A stretch of DNA of 54,617 bases. Source: Saprospiraceae bacterium. GTDB taxonomy: Bacteria; Bacteroidota; Bacteroidia; Chitinophagales; Saprospiraceae. Both the position numbers and the translations under genes were made by a program. How positions within the stretch are numbered: the stretch's first letter is position 1; each line of letters starts with the position of its first letter. The stretch lies in the NCBI GenBank assembly GCA_016787285.1, contig JAEUUV010000052.1, positions 1-54,617 on the forward strand. The letters run 5' to 3'. The notes under the pieces were generated by a model, which saw only the letters and a program-made list of their open reading frames with translations, did no database searches and was not told where the DNA came from. Positions 17,499 to 26,797 of the stretch are shown one piece after another.

Positions 17499-20042
17499 TT
17501 AATCCGGTTCAAAACCGAGTACAATATTAAACTTGGCAAATTGGGACCAGCCGGCGCCCGAGTTGATGAGCGAGGGTTTGTCGAAGCCGTAGCCGTAGTC
17601 GAAACCGAGGGTGCCGAACATGGGCAGGAATACACGCAGACCAAAACCGGCGGAACGGCGCAGGTCAAACGGATTGAAGTCTTTGGCCGACTGCCAGGCA
17701 TTGCCGCCCTGCGCAAACGCCGTAACAAAAATTGTGCTGGAAGGGTTGAGCGAGATCGGGTAGCGGAGTTCGACGGTGTACTTGTTGAACACGCCGGCGC
17801 CACCAGGGAATGGGGCCATGATGTCGGACACCTCGTAGCCGCGCATGCTGATGATGCTACGGCCGAAAAAGCCGAAGTTTTGGTTGTTCAGGCCGTCGCC
17901 GCCGAGGTCGAAACGCTCGAAGGGGCTGAGGCCGGTTTTGTCCGTCCAACCGTCGAGGATACCAATTTTAGCCTGTGTTTTCAGCACGAGTTTGCCCACG
18001 AGGGTAGTGTACCATTCGGCATCGAAGCGCCACTTCACGTACTCGATGTAGCGGTAAATGTCCTGCACGTTGTCGCTTTCGTAAAACGATTTTTCCTTGA
18101 ACCAGGAATACGGCGGGGTAGCCTTGACGGTGAGCGACACGAGCGAACCGGTTTTCGGGAAAATCGGGTCATTGATGCTGTTACGCGCCAGGGTTAAACT
18201 AAAACTGTAGTTGTGGTAAATACCCTGATTGACGACGCGCCCCTTGTCGTCGCGGAAACTTGTCCAGTTGTTGATGTTCAGGTTTTGCATGTCGAGGTTG
18301 GCGCGGAAGACGAAGTTGTCGTCCGGCCACTTCAGTCGTGTACCGAAACCAACGGAACCTTGCAAAATGGTAAGTTGCTGATACGTGGACGAACCCTCGA
18401 AACCACTGGAAATTTTGTTGTAAAACCCGGCTACGGTGAGCGAATTGGGTTTCTTGCCGCCCAGCCAGGGTTCAGTGAAGGACACGTTGTAGGACTGGAA
18501 GTTTTGTCCCGAAGTTTGGCCGCGCAGGCTGAAGCGCTGGCCGTCGCCTTGAGGTAAGGGGTTCCAGGCTTCCCGGTTTTTGATGTTGCGCAGCGAAAAG
18601 TTGTTGAACGTGACGCCCAGCGTACCGATGACCCCGCCGCGGGAGAATGCCGTACTGGGCTGGTAACCTGCCGAGAGTTCGAGCTGGTCGGAAGGCTTTT
18701 CCTCCACGGTGTACTCAATGTCCACGGTGCCCCGCTCGGGGTTTACCGGAGTGTTGATGCTGAGCGCTTCCGGGTTAAAATAGCCGAGGTTGACGATTTC
18801 GCGCTGCGAGCGGATGATGTCGGAACGGCTGAACTTGTCGCCCGGACGGGTGTACAATTCCCGGCGGATGACGTGCTCGTGGGTGCGGTCGTTGCCCTTG
18901 ATGACTACGCGGTCAATGGTAGCTTGCGGGCCTTCGTAGATGCGGATTTCGAGGTCAATGGAGTCATTTTCGATGGAGGTTTCCACCGGATCGGCCCGGA
19001 AAAACAGGTAGCCGTTGTCGAGGTACAGCGAGGAAATATCGCGCCCGTCCTGGCTGAACGACAAGCGGGTGGTGAGCAATTCCTGGTTGAATACATCGCC
19101 TTTGTTGATGCCGAGTACCTGGTCGAGCGCCCGGTTTTCGTAGATGGTGTTGCCTTTCCAGGCGATGTTTCGGAAGTAGTAGCGGTTGCCCTCCTGAATG
19201 TCGAGTTGCAGGACAACATCGCCCTTGGGCGTGCGCCAGATGCTGTCGCGCAGCACGCGGGCATCGCGGAAGCCGATGGAGTTATAGTATTTTTCAATGG
19301 CGTACTTGTCGTCCTCGTAGTCGCTTTCCACGAGTTTGGACTTTTTGAAAATCTTGCCCTTGCGCTTCGTGTTTTCCATTTTCTTGCGCAGGGTTTTGGC
19401 TTTTACCTGTTTATTGCCGACGAACCGGATGTCGCTGATCTTGATACGCGGGCCGGGATCCACGACAAACTCAATGACGGCGCCGTTGGTGGCGCGTTCG
19501 TCGGGATTCACTTTCAGGGTGACGTTGGCATCGAGGTAGCCCTTCTCAATGAAGTATTTCTCCATGCCGTGTTTGATGGACAGCTTGCTGTGTTCGGTCA
19601 GGATGGTTCCTTTTTGAAGGAACTTGTTCACGATGGCGTTCAGGTCTTCGTGTTTGCCTTTTTTCACGCCGGAGAAAAAGTGCCGGGTATATCGGGGCAG
19701 TTCCTTGACGGCGATTTCAAGGAAAATTACGTTGCCCTGTGTGCGTTCGCGGATGATTTGCACGTCGGTGAACAGGCGCAGGCCCCAAAGCGCCTGCAGG
19801 GCCTTGGCCACCGCCGGCCCGGGAATGCGCAACTTATCGCCCACGCGGAGGCCGGAAATGGACACGAGCGCCTGCGGGTCGGCAAATTGAGCGCCGGTGA
19901 CGCGCACGCCGCCGATCTCGTAATCGGTCGGTTTGTCGTAGGTCATTATGGGCAGCGTGGAATCGGCGGGGCTTTGGGCCTGTGCTGCAGCCGCACCGAG
20001 TGCGAGCAGGACAAGGCCGAGAAAAGGCAATTTCATGGACAT
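17499..20042 (-). CDS. bamA: outer membrane protein assembly factor BamA
   Basis: This 847-residue Omp85 protein inserts beta-barrel proteins into the outer membrane. A signal peptide (to about residue 22, AAAAQAQS) is followed by POTRA repeats (about 35-430), where glycine- and DPGPRIKISDIRFVGN-type strands recur. A C-terminal 16-strand barrel (about 450-847) ends in an aromatic-rich strand, KFNIVLGFEPD. The lid-lock motif region shows FDLGGDGL (near 710). A second ATG lies two codons in. It follows surA after a 35-nt gap in what looks like a three-gene outer-membrane biogenesis operon, and its 3' end runs into the nested inverted-repeat block. Confidence 0.95.
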   Translation of the reverse strand: MSMKLPFLGLVLLALGAAAAQAQSPADSTLPIMTYDKPTDYEIGGVRVTGAQFADPQALVSISGLRVGDKLRIPGPAVAKALQALWGLRLFTDVQIIRERTQGNVIFLEIAVKELPRYTRHFFSGVKKGKHEDLNAIVNKFLQKGTILTEHSKLSIKHGMEKYFIEKGYLDANVTLKVNPDERATNGAVIEFVVDPGPRIKISDIRFVGNKQVKAKTLRKKMENTKRKGKIFKKSKLVESDYEDDKYAIEKYYNSIGFRDARVLRDSIWRTPKGDVVLQLDIQEGNRYYFRNIAWKGNTIYENRALDQVLGINKGDVFNQELLTTRLSFSQDGRDISSLYLDNGYLFFRADPVETSIENDSIDLEIRIYEGPQATIDRVVIKGNDRTHEHVIRRELYTRPGDKFSRSDIIRSQREIVNLGYFNPEALSINTPVNPERGTVDIEYTVEEKPSDQLELSAGYQPSTAFSRGGVIGTLGVTFNNFSLRNIKNREAWNPLPQGDGQRFSLRGQTSGQNFQSYNVSFTEPWLGGKKPNSLTVAGFYNKISSGFEGSSTYQQLTILQGSVGFGTRLKWPDDNFVFRANLDMQNLNINNWTSFRDDKGRVVNQGIYHNYSFSLTLARNSINDPIFPKTGSLVSLTVKATPPYSWFKEKSFYESDNVQDIYRYIEYVKWRFDAEWYTTLVGKLVLKTQAKIGILDGWTDKTGLSPFERFDLGGDGLNNQNFGFFGRSIISMRGYEVSDIMAPFPGGAGVFNKYTVELRYPISLNPSSTIFVTAFAQGGNAWQSAKDFNPFDLRRSAGFGLRVFLPMFGTLGFDYGYGFDKPSLINSGAGWSQFAKFNIVLGFEPD

Positions 20043-20077
20043 CAGTTGACGTGTGTTTGAATGGGCAGTTTAGCGAA

Positions 20078-21490
20078 TCAGGGGCGTACGGTGCGACCGG
20101 CTTTGATCATTTCCTGCAGGTTGGGGCAGGTATCGAACGGATCGCCGATGGTCATGTAGGTGCTGCGGAGTTTTTCCAGTACCCATTTTTCGAGGTAGTC
20201 GCCCTTTTTCTGTTCGAGCGCTGCCACCTGTATTTTATTGTAATCCTGCTTCAGGTCGGCTTTGTGGGGTTTGGAACGGCTTTGTAATTGTACAAGTCGG
20301 AATCGGCGGGTACCGTCGGGAGCGCGGTAGGGGATTGGTTCGGTCACTTCGCCGGGCGAGATGCCGTCAATAGCAAAGAAGATGTTGGTGTCGAGGTCGG
20401 CCACCTCGAAAAATGTGTTTCCGGTGCGCGGGTTGGCCACGCGCCCGTCGTTGTTGTAGCTGGCCACGTTTTTGTCGCCGAATTGTTTGACGGCAATCGT
20501 GAAGGTCATGTCGCCGCTGGTGATGAGTTGGCGGATGGAGTCGAGTTTGGCCTCAGCCATCTCGAAGTCTTTTTCAGTGATTTCAGGTTTGATCAGGATG
20601 TGGCGGGCGTGCACGAGGTTGCCACGGCGTTCGAGCAGCTGGATCAGGTGAAAGCCGAATTCGGTTTCGATGAGCGGGCTGATCTGGTTGGGGTCGAGTT
20701 TGTACACGGCTGCTTCGAATTCGGCCACGAAGGTGCCGCGCTTTTGCCAGCCGAGGTCGCCGCCTTTGCTGCCGCTGCCGGGGTCGGCGCTGTGTTTTTT
20801 AGCGAGGTCGGCAAAACTCTCGCCGCCTTCGACAATGCGACGGCGCAGGTCTTCCAGAAATTCGCGGGCTTTGGCCTTTTCCTCCGCGTTCACAGGCGGG
20901 TTGTACACGAGCTCGCGCACTTCCACTTCGGAGTTGAAATACGGCAGGGAGTCTTTCGGAATTTTATTGAAAAATGCCTGAACCTCTAAGGGCGAAACGG
21001 TCGCCTTCCCCGTAATTTCACCCTGCATACGTTCAGACAGGAGTTGGCTGCGCATGTCGTTGCGCATCTGGTCTTTGATCTCGTTGACGGTTTGGCCGTA
21101 ATATTCCTCAATAGCCTTTTCATCCTGATTGAAATACACCCGCAGTCGCTCGACGCGGGCTTCCAACTGGTTTTCCACCTCTTCGTCCTTGAGCGGGATG
21201 GAGTCAATTTTTGCTTGATTGACGAGCAGTTTTTGCGCCAGCAGGTTTTGCATGGCAATGCAAACGTGGTCGGGAGGCAGGTTAGGGTCTTGCTGTTTCA
21301 AGTATGCCAGTTGTTCCTGGACTTCGCTCAGCAGGATGACCTCTCCGCCTACCGTGGCGACGACCTTGTCAATGATGGCTCTTTCGTTTTGTGAAAATAC
21401 CGGAGCCGACAGGAGCAGTAAAGCCGGCAACAGCCGGATTCCGGTGCAGGTTTGGTTCAAACGGTTGAATATCATGGTTGAAAAATTCAT
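20078..21490 (-). CDS. surA: SurA-like periplasmic peptidyl-prolyl isomerase
   Basis: This 470-residue parvulin-type chaperone is expected to escort unfolded outer-membrane proteins to BamA. A signal peptide ends near APVFSQ. A SurA N-terminal helical domain (VVATVGGEVILLSEVQEQ, about 40-60 onward) is followed by two parvulin-like modules. The first contains GGDLGWQKRGTFVAEFEAAV and the second HARHILIKPEITEKDFEMA. The ATG at 21490 is chosen because it gives a normal signal peptide; an in-frame ATG at 21529 would leave only 4 nt to the upstream gene but a long polar leader. Located directly between a SurA-like lipoprotein gene and bamA. Confidence 0.92.
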   Translation of the reverse strand: MNFSTMIFNRLNQTCTGIRLLPALLLLSAPVFSQNERAIIDKVVATVGGEVILLSEVQEQLAYLKQQDPNLPPDHVCIAMQNLLAQKLLVNQAKIDSIPLKDEEVENQLEARVERLRVYFNQDEKAIEEYYGQTVNEIKDQMRNDMRSQLLSERMQGEITGKATVSPLEVQAFFNKIPKDSLPYFNSEVEVRELVYNPPVNAEEKAKAREFLEDLRRRIVEGGESFADLAKKHSADPGSGSKGGDLGWQKRGTFVAEFEAAVYKLDPNQISPLIETEFGFHLIQLLERRGNLVHARHILIKPEITEKDFEMAEAKLDSIRQLITSGDMTFTIAVKQFGDKNVASYNNDGRVANPRTGNTFFEVADLDTNIFFAIDGISPGEVTEPIPYRAPDGTRRFRLVQLQSRSKPHKADLKQDYNKIQVAALEQKKGDYLEKWVLEKLRSTYMTIGDPFDTCPNLQEMIKAGRTVRP

Positions 21491-21533
21491 AGTCCTGTTT
21501 TTGTTTGCAGGTTTGGTTTCCCAAAGCACTACC

Positions 21534-22391
21534 CTACTGAAGTATCTGGATATTCTGGCGTCGGAGTTCCTGTTGGTAAAGTTCTTCTTTCCAGCGTTCG
21601 AGCAATTCCAGTTTGCGTTTGTGCAGGATAACCTTGGAGGCTTGTTCTTTCACATACTCGAATGGGGCGGTTTCTTTGCCTTTGACGGTTTCGACGACGC
21701 GGTAGTAGTACCGGAAATCGCCGTCGCTGAGGGTACCTTCCCGCCGAGTGCTCACGTTGTCGGAACTTAACGTTCCTTTGGGCAAAAGCGCGGCTATTTC
21801 CTCCAACTTATACCACTTTTCGGTATCGAGCAGGGCGAGAGCGGCCCATTGTTTGGCGTAGTTGCGCAGTTTGGCGGCATCGGTGGCCGTGCGGCCATAC
21901 CAGAGTTTGTTGAGTTCGTTTTGTGGCGCGTTGGACGGGAGTTTGAGGAGTTGGCACTTCAGGATGGTGCTCTCCAGCTGGAACTGATCCATGTTGTTTT
22001 CGTAAAATGCCTTCAGTTCTACCTCCGAGACGGTACTATCCAATTTTTCGGCAATGATTTGCTCTTCGAAATTGAAGCGCACGAGGCTCGCCCGGTAGTC
22101 ACGCACCAATTTGTCAATATTCAGGTCTTTGGGGATATTTCGCTCCGCTTCGTACATGAGCAGCTGGTCGCGAATCCAGCGCTGCACAAATGCCGATACC
22201 ATCAGCGCGCTGTCGCCGGGAGTGGTGTTTTCCGGTACGATACCGTCCAGTTCCGAGAGGTACAGGCTTTTGTTGTACACCTTGGCCAACTGCCGGTCGC
22301 CTTCTCCTCCGGGCGGGTTGTCGGGCGAGCCGCAATGCCAGAGGGAAAAAATGCACCAAATGAAGAAAGGAAAGGTCAGAATACGCGCCAT
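21534..22391 (-). CDS. SurA/PrsA-like lipoprotein chaperone without clear PPIase domain
   Basis: This protein of about 285 residues begins with a hydrophobic segment ending in a cysteine (SLWHCGS), a loose lipobox. It then has a SurA_N-like helical region (LYLSELDGIVPEN through QIIAEKLDSTVSEVELKAFYEN, about 35-140) and ends in a charged helix. The parvulin core motifs GGDLGW and HIL are not visible, so it may be a foldase-like chaperone that lost or never had isomerase activity. It is the first gene of the SurA-BamA operon. A hairpin with a U7 tract sits immediately upstream of its ATG. Upstream ATGs at 22406 and 22442 would encode part of that hairpin and are disfavoured. Confidence 0.75.
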   Translation of the reverse strand: MARILTFPFFIWCIFSLWHCGSPDNPPGGEGDRQLAKVYNKSLYLSELDGIVPENTTPGDSALMVSAFVQRWIRDQLLMYEAERNIPKDLNIDKLVRDYRASLVRFNFEEQIIAEKLDSTVSEVELKAFYENNMDQFQLESTILKCQLLKLPSNAPQNELNKLWYGRTATDAAKLRNYAKQWAALALLDTEKWYKLEEIAALLPKGTLSSDNVSTRREGTLSDGDFRYYYRVVETVKGKETAPFEYVKEQASKVILHKRKLELLERWKEELYQQELRRQNIQILQ

Positions 22392-22396
22392 GTAGC

Positions 22397-22431
22397 AAAA
22401 AAACATATCCGGGCACCTGAGCGGTGCCCGG
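22397..22431 (-). terminator. hairpin plus U7 tract in the leader of the SurA/BamA operon
   Basis: On the minus strand CCGGGCACC-loop-GGTGCCCGG (22409-22431) forms a perfect 9-bp stem with a 5-nt loop, then ATATG and seven T residues (22397-22403), ending 5 nt before the ATG at 22391. It can act as the terminator of the upstream DUF4783 gene, as an attenuator of the chaperone operon, or both. Confidence 0.65.
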
Positions 22432-22439
22432 AAACGGCG

Positions 22440-22447
22440 CAAATGTA
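22440..22447 (-). promoter_or_regulatory. -7 element upstream of the SurA/BamA operon
   Basis: On the minus strand TACATTTG matches TAnnTTTG and lies just upstream of the hairpin and U-tract. Transcripts starting here would therefore carry the terminator-like structure in their leader. No TTG is seen at the -33 position. Confidence 0.45.
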
Positions 22448-22500
22448 GGCGAAAAATAAGGTTGGTTGGTACGATTGCGTACCTTGGCTTTATGCGGGAA

Positions 22501-22890
22501 TTATCCTTTGTCGAAGCGGATTTCCTGAATGGAGGCAGAACCGCCGCCTACTTTCAGGTAAATGTACACCCGGTAGGTGCCTGTGCCTGCCGACAGATTA
22601 CCGATGCAATATTGATCGCTGTTCTCCCGGCTGGTGCCCTGGTGTATCTGGCTAAAACCTTTGGGCTTGTTGGCGTCAAAAAAGGATTGAAGCAACCCTG
22701 TGGCCTTGGTTCGTGAACACGATTGTTCTTTATCCAGAATGGACACCTCCACGTTGTCGGCCAGATACTGGGACAACGCGTTGGCATCGCCGCTGCCAAG
22801 CGCCCTCGAAATGGCTTCGAGCGTCGGATTGCCTTGATCGGCAAACAGGGCAACGGGGGCAAAAAGCAGCAAAAAAAGCATGTTCCTCAT
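22501..22890 (-). CDS. DUF4783 domain exported protein
   Basis: This small exported protein of about 129 residues starts MRNMLFLLLFAPVALFADQG (signal peptide). It has an NTF2/cystatin-like DUF4783 fold: GDANALSQYLADNVEVSI, then LLQSFFDANKPKGFSQIHQG, then beta strands ending SIQEIRFDKG. The family is largely confined to Bacteroidota and has no assigned function. The ATG at 22890 gives a standard signal peptide, whereas the longer frame to 22938 does not. A small GGTACG/CGTACC stem (22468-22483) and the U-tract hairpin at 22397-22431 lie downstream. Divergent from the patatin gene. Confidence 0.8.
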   Translation of the reverse strand: MRNMLFLLLFAPVALFADQGNPTLEAISRALGSGDANALSQYLADNVEVSILDKEQSCSRTKATGLLQSFFDANKPKGFSQIHQGTSRENSDQYCIGNLSAGTGTYRVYIYLKVGGGSASIQEIRFDKG

Positions 22891-23058
22891 GGTATTGTTA
22901 GTTTGGTCAAGTTGAATGCACACTTGATACGCATGCATTTACCAAGGAAACTGCCAAAAACGATTCTTTAGTGTTAATGCGGCGTTAAAGAAATTGTACA
23001 GCCCTTTATTTGGCGATTTGGGCCTGCTGTTCGTTACTTGTGTACCGTTTTCCGCGCC

Positions 23059-25296
23059 ATGAAACGTACACGTTTGTTGCTCTACTACGCCTTCCCCGTC
23101 CGGCTGCTTGTGCTGCACGTACGCAACCACGTGATGCTGGTTGCGCTCTGGGTATTTCTGGCCCTGCTAATGACCGGCAAAATCGGCCATTTTTTCGGCG
23201 TGTATTACCTGCTGCTCATGCCCGAGTACCACGGGGAGGTCAACTTCTGGAGTTTTTTCCTGACGGGCGCGGCTTGTGGCGCTTTTTTCCTGATCTGGAA
23301 CCTGACTACTTACCTGCTTTGTGCCAGCCGGTTTCCGTTTCTGGCTACCCTGAGCGCGCCGTTCACCAAATTCGGGCTGAACAACGGCATCATTCCCTTT
23401 GCATTTTTGCTGACCTACCTGGCGGCTTCAATTTGGTTTCAGGCACACGATGAATTGGCAGGAGCAGTGGAAATTCTGCGCAACGTGGCAGGATTTCTGA
23501 CAGGATTAGTGGCCATTATTGTGGCAGTGGCCGCTTACCTGCACCTGACGAACAAAGATCTTGCCTCCATATTACAACCCGGCCATTTTACCCCACGCCC
23601 GGGAAGCCGGTTGCTGGCTCCCGGGGCACATGTGCCGACCATTCGGGAGATTCGCAAAGGAGCCGCCCGCTGGCGAGTGGATACATACATGACCGAGCGG
23701 CTGCGGCTGCGCCCTGTGCGCAGCGTGGAGCACTACAACAAGGAAATTCTGGAAAAGGTATTCCGTCAAAACCACCTGAACGCTGTGGTAGTACAACTTG
23801 CCGCTGTGCTCCTGCTCATGTTTCTGGGGCTATTTATGGAGCAACCCTGGGCACGGATACCTACCGGCGCTACAATTTTTTTGCTGGCAAGTATGGCTAT
23901 GGCCCTGTTCGGAGCCATCGTGTACTGGTTTCGGCGCTGGGCCTTGCTGGTTTTTTTGTTGCTTCTGGTTACCATCAATTTCGTCACCGGCATGGGCCTG
24001 TTTCACTACCGAAATCGGGCTTATGGCCTGGATTATTCCGAAAAAACACAGGCCGAGTATTCCTACAAATCCTTTGAGGCCATCTGCCACCCTGATACGG
24101 TAGCGCTGGATATTGCCCGGACAAAAAAAATCCTCGAAAACTGGCTGGCCAAAAACCGCGCAGCAGGTGTGGAACGCCCGAAATTGGTGTTCGTCTGCGT
24201 GAGTGGCGGCGGTATGCGTTCTTCCGTCTGGACCATGCAAACCCTCCAGCGGGCCGATGAAGCCACGGACGGGCGACTCTTGCGCCAGACGGCGCTCATT
24301 TCCGGCGCTTCCGGGGGCATGGTGGGTGCGGCGTATTTGCGGGAATTGTGCCTGCGCCGACAGGAAGGTGCGCCGATTTCGGTACACGACACGGCCTACC
24401 TGGCCGATATGGGACTTGACCTGCTCAACCCGGTCAGTTTTGCCATTATCTCCAATGACCTGTTTTTTCCCTTCGGCACCTTTCACGCTGCGGGCCACCG
24501 GTACCGCAAGGATCGCGGGTATTTGTTTGAGCACCAGCTCAACGAGAACTGCCGCGGCTTGCTGGATCGGCGTCTGGCCGATTACCGCCAACCTGAAGCC
24601 GAGGCCCGGATTCCCATGCTGCTCGTGTCGCCTTTTTTGCTCAACGACGCACGCCGGCTACTCATTAGTCCGCAAGGGGTATCCTACCTGATGCGCCCGC
24701 CGGGCAGCATCCCCACGGATGTAGACGGCGTGGATTTCCGGCGCCTGTTTGCCCGGCAGCAGGCCGACAGCCTGTCTTTCACCACGGCGCTGCGCATGAA
24801 CTGTTCGTATCCGCTCATCCTGCCCCCGACCTGGCTGCCCTCCCAACCGGCTACGGAAGTGATGGATGCAGGATTTCGCGACAACTATGGCATTGCCACG
24901 GCTGTGCGCTTTGCCCAAACGTTCCGAGACTGGATAACGGAAAATACCGGAGGCATCGTCATCGTGCAGGTGCGCTGTTGGGAAAAGCAGCGCCCCATCA
25001 AAGAACGCGACTCGAAAGGCATCGTGGAAAACCTGTTCTCGCCGTTCAGTGCGGCAGCCAGTTTGACGTCTATGCAGGATTTTGAGCAGGATAATGCGCT
25101 TTCCTTGTTGAACAATGTGCTGGATAGCAACCAACTACAGGTAATCCGGTTTGTGTACCGCCCGTTGAAAAAAGAAAACGAAGCCTCCATGAGCCTGCAC
25201 CTGAGCAAACGGGAAAAACGGGACATCATCGCCGCATTCTACCAGCCGGACATCCAACGAAATCTGGAGGAACTGAAATGCGCACTCAAGGAATAG
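23059..25296 (+). CDS. membrane-anchored patatin-like phospholipase
   Basis: This 745-residue protein joins an N-terminal membrane region to a patatin-like lipase domain. There are about six hydrophobic helices between residues 15-170 and 230-320. The lipase domain has the oxyanion loop VSGGGMRSS (about 380-388), the nucleophile elbow G416-A-S418-G-G and the catalytic aspartate in DAGFRDN (D603). Patatins hydrolyse acyl esters of membrane lipids with a Ser-Asp dyad. Membrane-embedded fusions of this size are unusual and their substrate is unknown. The ATG at 23059 is preferred; seven further codons are open upstream. A 24-nt gap to the alkaline phosphatase gene suggests one transcript. By topology the catalytic domain is probably cytoplasmic, but this is uncertain. 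Confidence 0.85.
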   Translation: MKRTRLLLYYAFPVRLLVLHVRNHVMLVALWVFLALLMTGKIGHFFGVYYLLLMPEYHGEVNFWSFFLTGAACGAFFLIWNLTTYLLCASRFPFLATLSAPFTKFGLNNGIIPFAFLLTYLAASIWFQAHDELAGAVEILRNVAGFLTGLVAIIVAVAAYLHLTNKDLASILQPGHFTPRPGSRLLAPGAHVPTIREIRKGAARWRVDTYMTERLRLRPVRSVEHYNKEILEKVFRQNHLNAVVVQLAAVLLLMFLGLFMEQPWARIPTGATIFLLASMAMALFGAIVYWFRRWALLVFLLLLVTINFVTGMGLFHYRNRAYGLDYSEKTQAEYSYKSFEAICHPDTVALDIARTKKILENWLAKNRAAGVERPKLVFVCVSGGGMRSSVWTMQTLQRADEATDGRLLRQTALISGASGGMVGAAYLRELCLRRQEGAPISVHDTAYLADMGLDLLNPVSFAIISNDLFFPFGTFHAAGHRYRKDRGYLFEHQLNENCRGLLDRRLADYRQPEAEARIPMLLVSPFLLNDARRLLISPQGVSYLMRPPGSIPTDVDGVDFRRLFARQQADSLSFTTALRMNCSYPLILPPTWLPSQPATEVMDAGFRDNYGIATAVRFAQTFRDWITENTGGIVIVQVRCWEKQRPIKERDSKGIVENLFSPFSAAASLTSMQDFEQDNALSLLNNVLDSNQLQVIRFVYRPLKKENEASMSLHLSKREKRDIIAAFYQPDIQRNLEELKCALKE

Positions 25297-25320
25297 GGTT
25301 GGAAACCTTAATTTTGGCGC

Positions 25321-26439
25321 ATGAAACAACTCGTATTTCTGCTAACGGCCTTTGTTTTCGGATTTCAGAGCAACCGTACCGCCGCAGTCTATCAGGCACC
25401 GGAGCCGGCCAAAACGCCCAAAAACATCATCCTGATGATCGGCGACGGGATGGGGCTTGCACAGGTCACTGCCGGCCTGTATGCCCAACCGGAAGGTCTG
25501 AATCTGGAGCGTTTTCCGGCAACGGGTTTGATCAAAACGCATTCGGCCAAAAACCTGATCACCGACTCGGCGGCGGGCGCCACGGCATTTGCCTGCGGCT
25601 GCAAAACCTACAACGGTGCCATCGGGATGACGGCACAAAAGAAACCGTGTTATACCATCCTCGAAGAGGCCGAGGCATTCGGTTTGGCTACAGGCCTGGT
25701 CACCTCATCCAGCATTACGCACGCCACGCCGGCAGCATTTATTGCACACGCCCGCGACCGCACGTACATGGAAGAAATTGCTGCATATTTCCTGAAAACA
25801 GACATTGACCTGTTTGTCGGCGGCGGCATGCACTACTTTACAGACCGAGCCACTGACAGCCGCAACCTGATCCGGGAACTTGTGGAAAAAGGCTACGTGA
25901 CAGGCGACTTTACGCAAAAGCCACTGGCGCAATATTCCCCTGACCCCCAACAGCCGTTTGTATGGTTTTCTGCTCTGAAAGAGCCGGAATCGGTGGTGGA
26001 TGGACGAGATTATCTGCCCCTGGCGGCTCGCTTGGCGCCGGAGTTTCTGGCACGCCGCAGCGACAAAGGCTTTTTCCTGATGATCGAGGGCGCGCAAATT
26101 GACTGGGCCTGCCACAGCAACAAGGACACTATGGCCGTGCAGGAAATGCTGGATTTCGACAGGGCTATTGGCGAGGTACTGCGTTTTGCCGAACAGGACG
26201 GCAATACGCTTGTCATTGTGACTGCCGACCACGAGACCGGAGGCATGGCCCTGCTCCGGGGCGCCGACAGAAAATCGCTGAAAATCAAGTTTACTACCGA
26301 CTACCACACGCCCGTTCTCGTGCCGGTGTTCGCCTACGGCCCCGGCGCCGAACAGTTCAACGGCCTGTACGACAACACGGATATTTATTTCAAAATGCGC
26401 GCCTTGTTCGGGTTTCCTCCAGGCGAGGAGGCCAGATAA
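25321..26439 (+). CDS. alkaline phosphatase, PhoA family
   Basis: This 372-residue exported metallophosphatase has a signal peptide (about 1-20) and the complete alkaline phosphatase signature: D42 in IGDGMG, catalytic S83 in TDSAAGATA, H134 in ITHATPAAF, E256 and D261/H265 in IEGAQIDWACHS, D303-H304-E305 in TADHETGG and H329. It should release inorganic phosphate from phosphomonoesters in the periplasm. It is smaller than E. coli PhoA and lacks a large crown domain. The gene lies 24 nt after the patatin gene. A TAATTTTG motif at 25309-25316, inside that gap, could be a -7 element but would give an essentially leaderless transcript. Confidence 0.93.
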   Translation: MKQLVFLLTAFVFGFQSNRTAAVYQAPEPAKTPKNIILMIGDGMGLAQVTAGLYAQPEGLNLERFPATGLIKTHSAKNLITDSAAGATAFACGCKTYNGAIGMTAQKKPCYTILEEAEAFGLATGLVTSSSITHATPAAFIAHARDRTYMEEIAAYFLKTDIDLFVGGGMHYFTDRATDSRNLIRELVEKGYVTGDFTQKPLAQYSPDPQQPFVWFSALKEPESVVDGRDYLPLAARLAPEFLARRSDKGFFLMIEGAQIDWACHSNKDTMAVQEMLDFDRAIGEVLRFAEQDGNTLVIVTADHETGGMALLRGADRKSLKIKFTTDYHTPVLVPVFAYGPGAEQFNGLYDNTDIYFKMRALFGFPPGEEAR

Positions 26440-26443
26440 CAAA

Positions 26444-26470
26444 ACAGGGCCGGCGAATAGCCGGCCCTGT
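26444..26470 (+). terminator. hairpin after the alkaline phosphatase gene
   Basis: ACAGGGCCGGC-gaata-GCCGGCCCTGT is a perfect 11-bp stem beginning 4 nt after the stop codon. No T-run follows it on the plus strand; A residues precede it. It is likely a transcript 3' end or barrier, with moderate certainty. Confidence 0.55.
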
Positions 26471-26797
26471 CAAAGTTCACACCTTAAAATCGGGTATTAA
26501 ATTGTGGTGAGGAGACCAGCCCTACCCCCCAGCGGACTGGTCCCTCCCCACGGGCTTAAGGCCACATTTGACCTTAATATTCTTCATGGAATTTTTTCCG
26601 ATGCCTGTAAAAACCAACCGATTGCTTTTGTTCGGTTGCCGCTCGTTGGCGACACTGCACATTTGCAAGGACTGTGCCAACATGGTTTGCCGGGCATGGG
26701 AAATTCCAAAGCCGATGCCGTGTCGTATCCGAAACCGGGTAGTTTATGCGTCATTTTGTCAGCCAAGCGACGGATGGCACGCGCTTTGGAAGCCAGG
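26471..26797. other. intergenic region without a recognised gene
   Basis: This stretch between the alkaline phosphatase hairpin and the palindrome before htpG has short open frames on both strands. None has a signal peptide, conserved motif or convincing start. A loose imperfect symmetry, ACCAGCCC...GGACTGGTCCC, lies near 26515-26550. I see nothing else I can support. Confidence 0.5.

Noticed and set aside
17182-17502. 106-codon plus-strand frame through the palindromic block
   Set aside because: Its residues ([17 protein letters not shown]) simply translate the 9-nt repeats; there is no independent coding evidence.
18873-20060. 395-codon plus-strand frame opposite bamA
   Set aside because: Antisense shadow of bamA; the amino-acid composition reflects reverse-complement codons.
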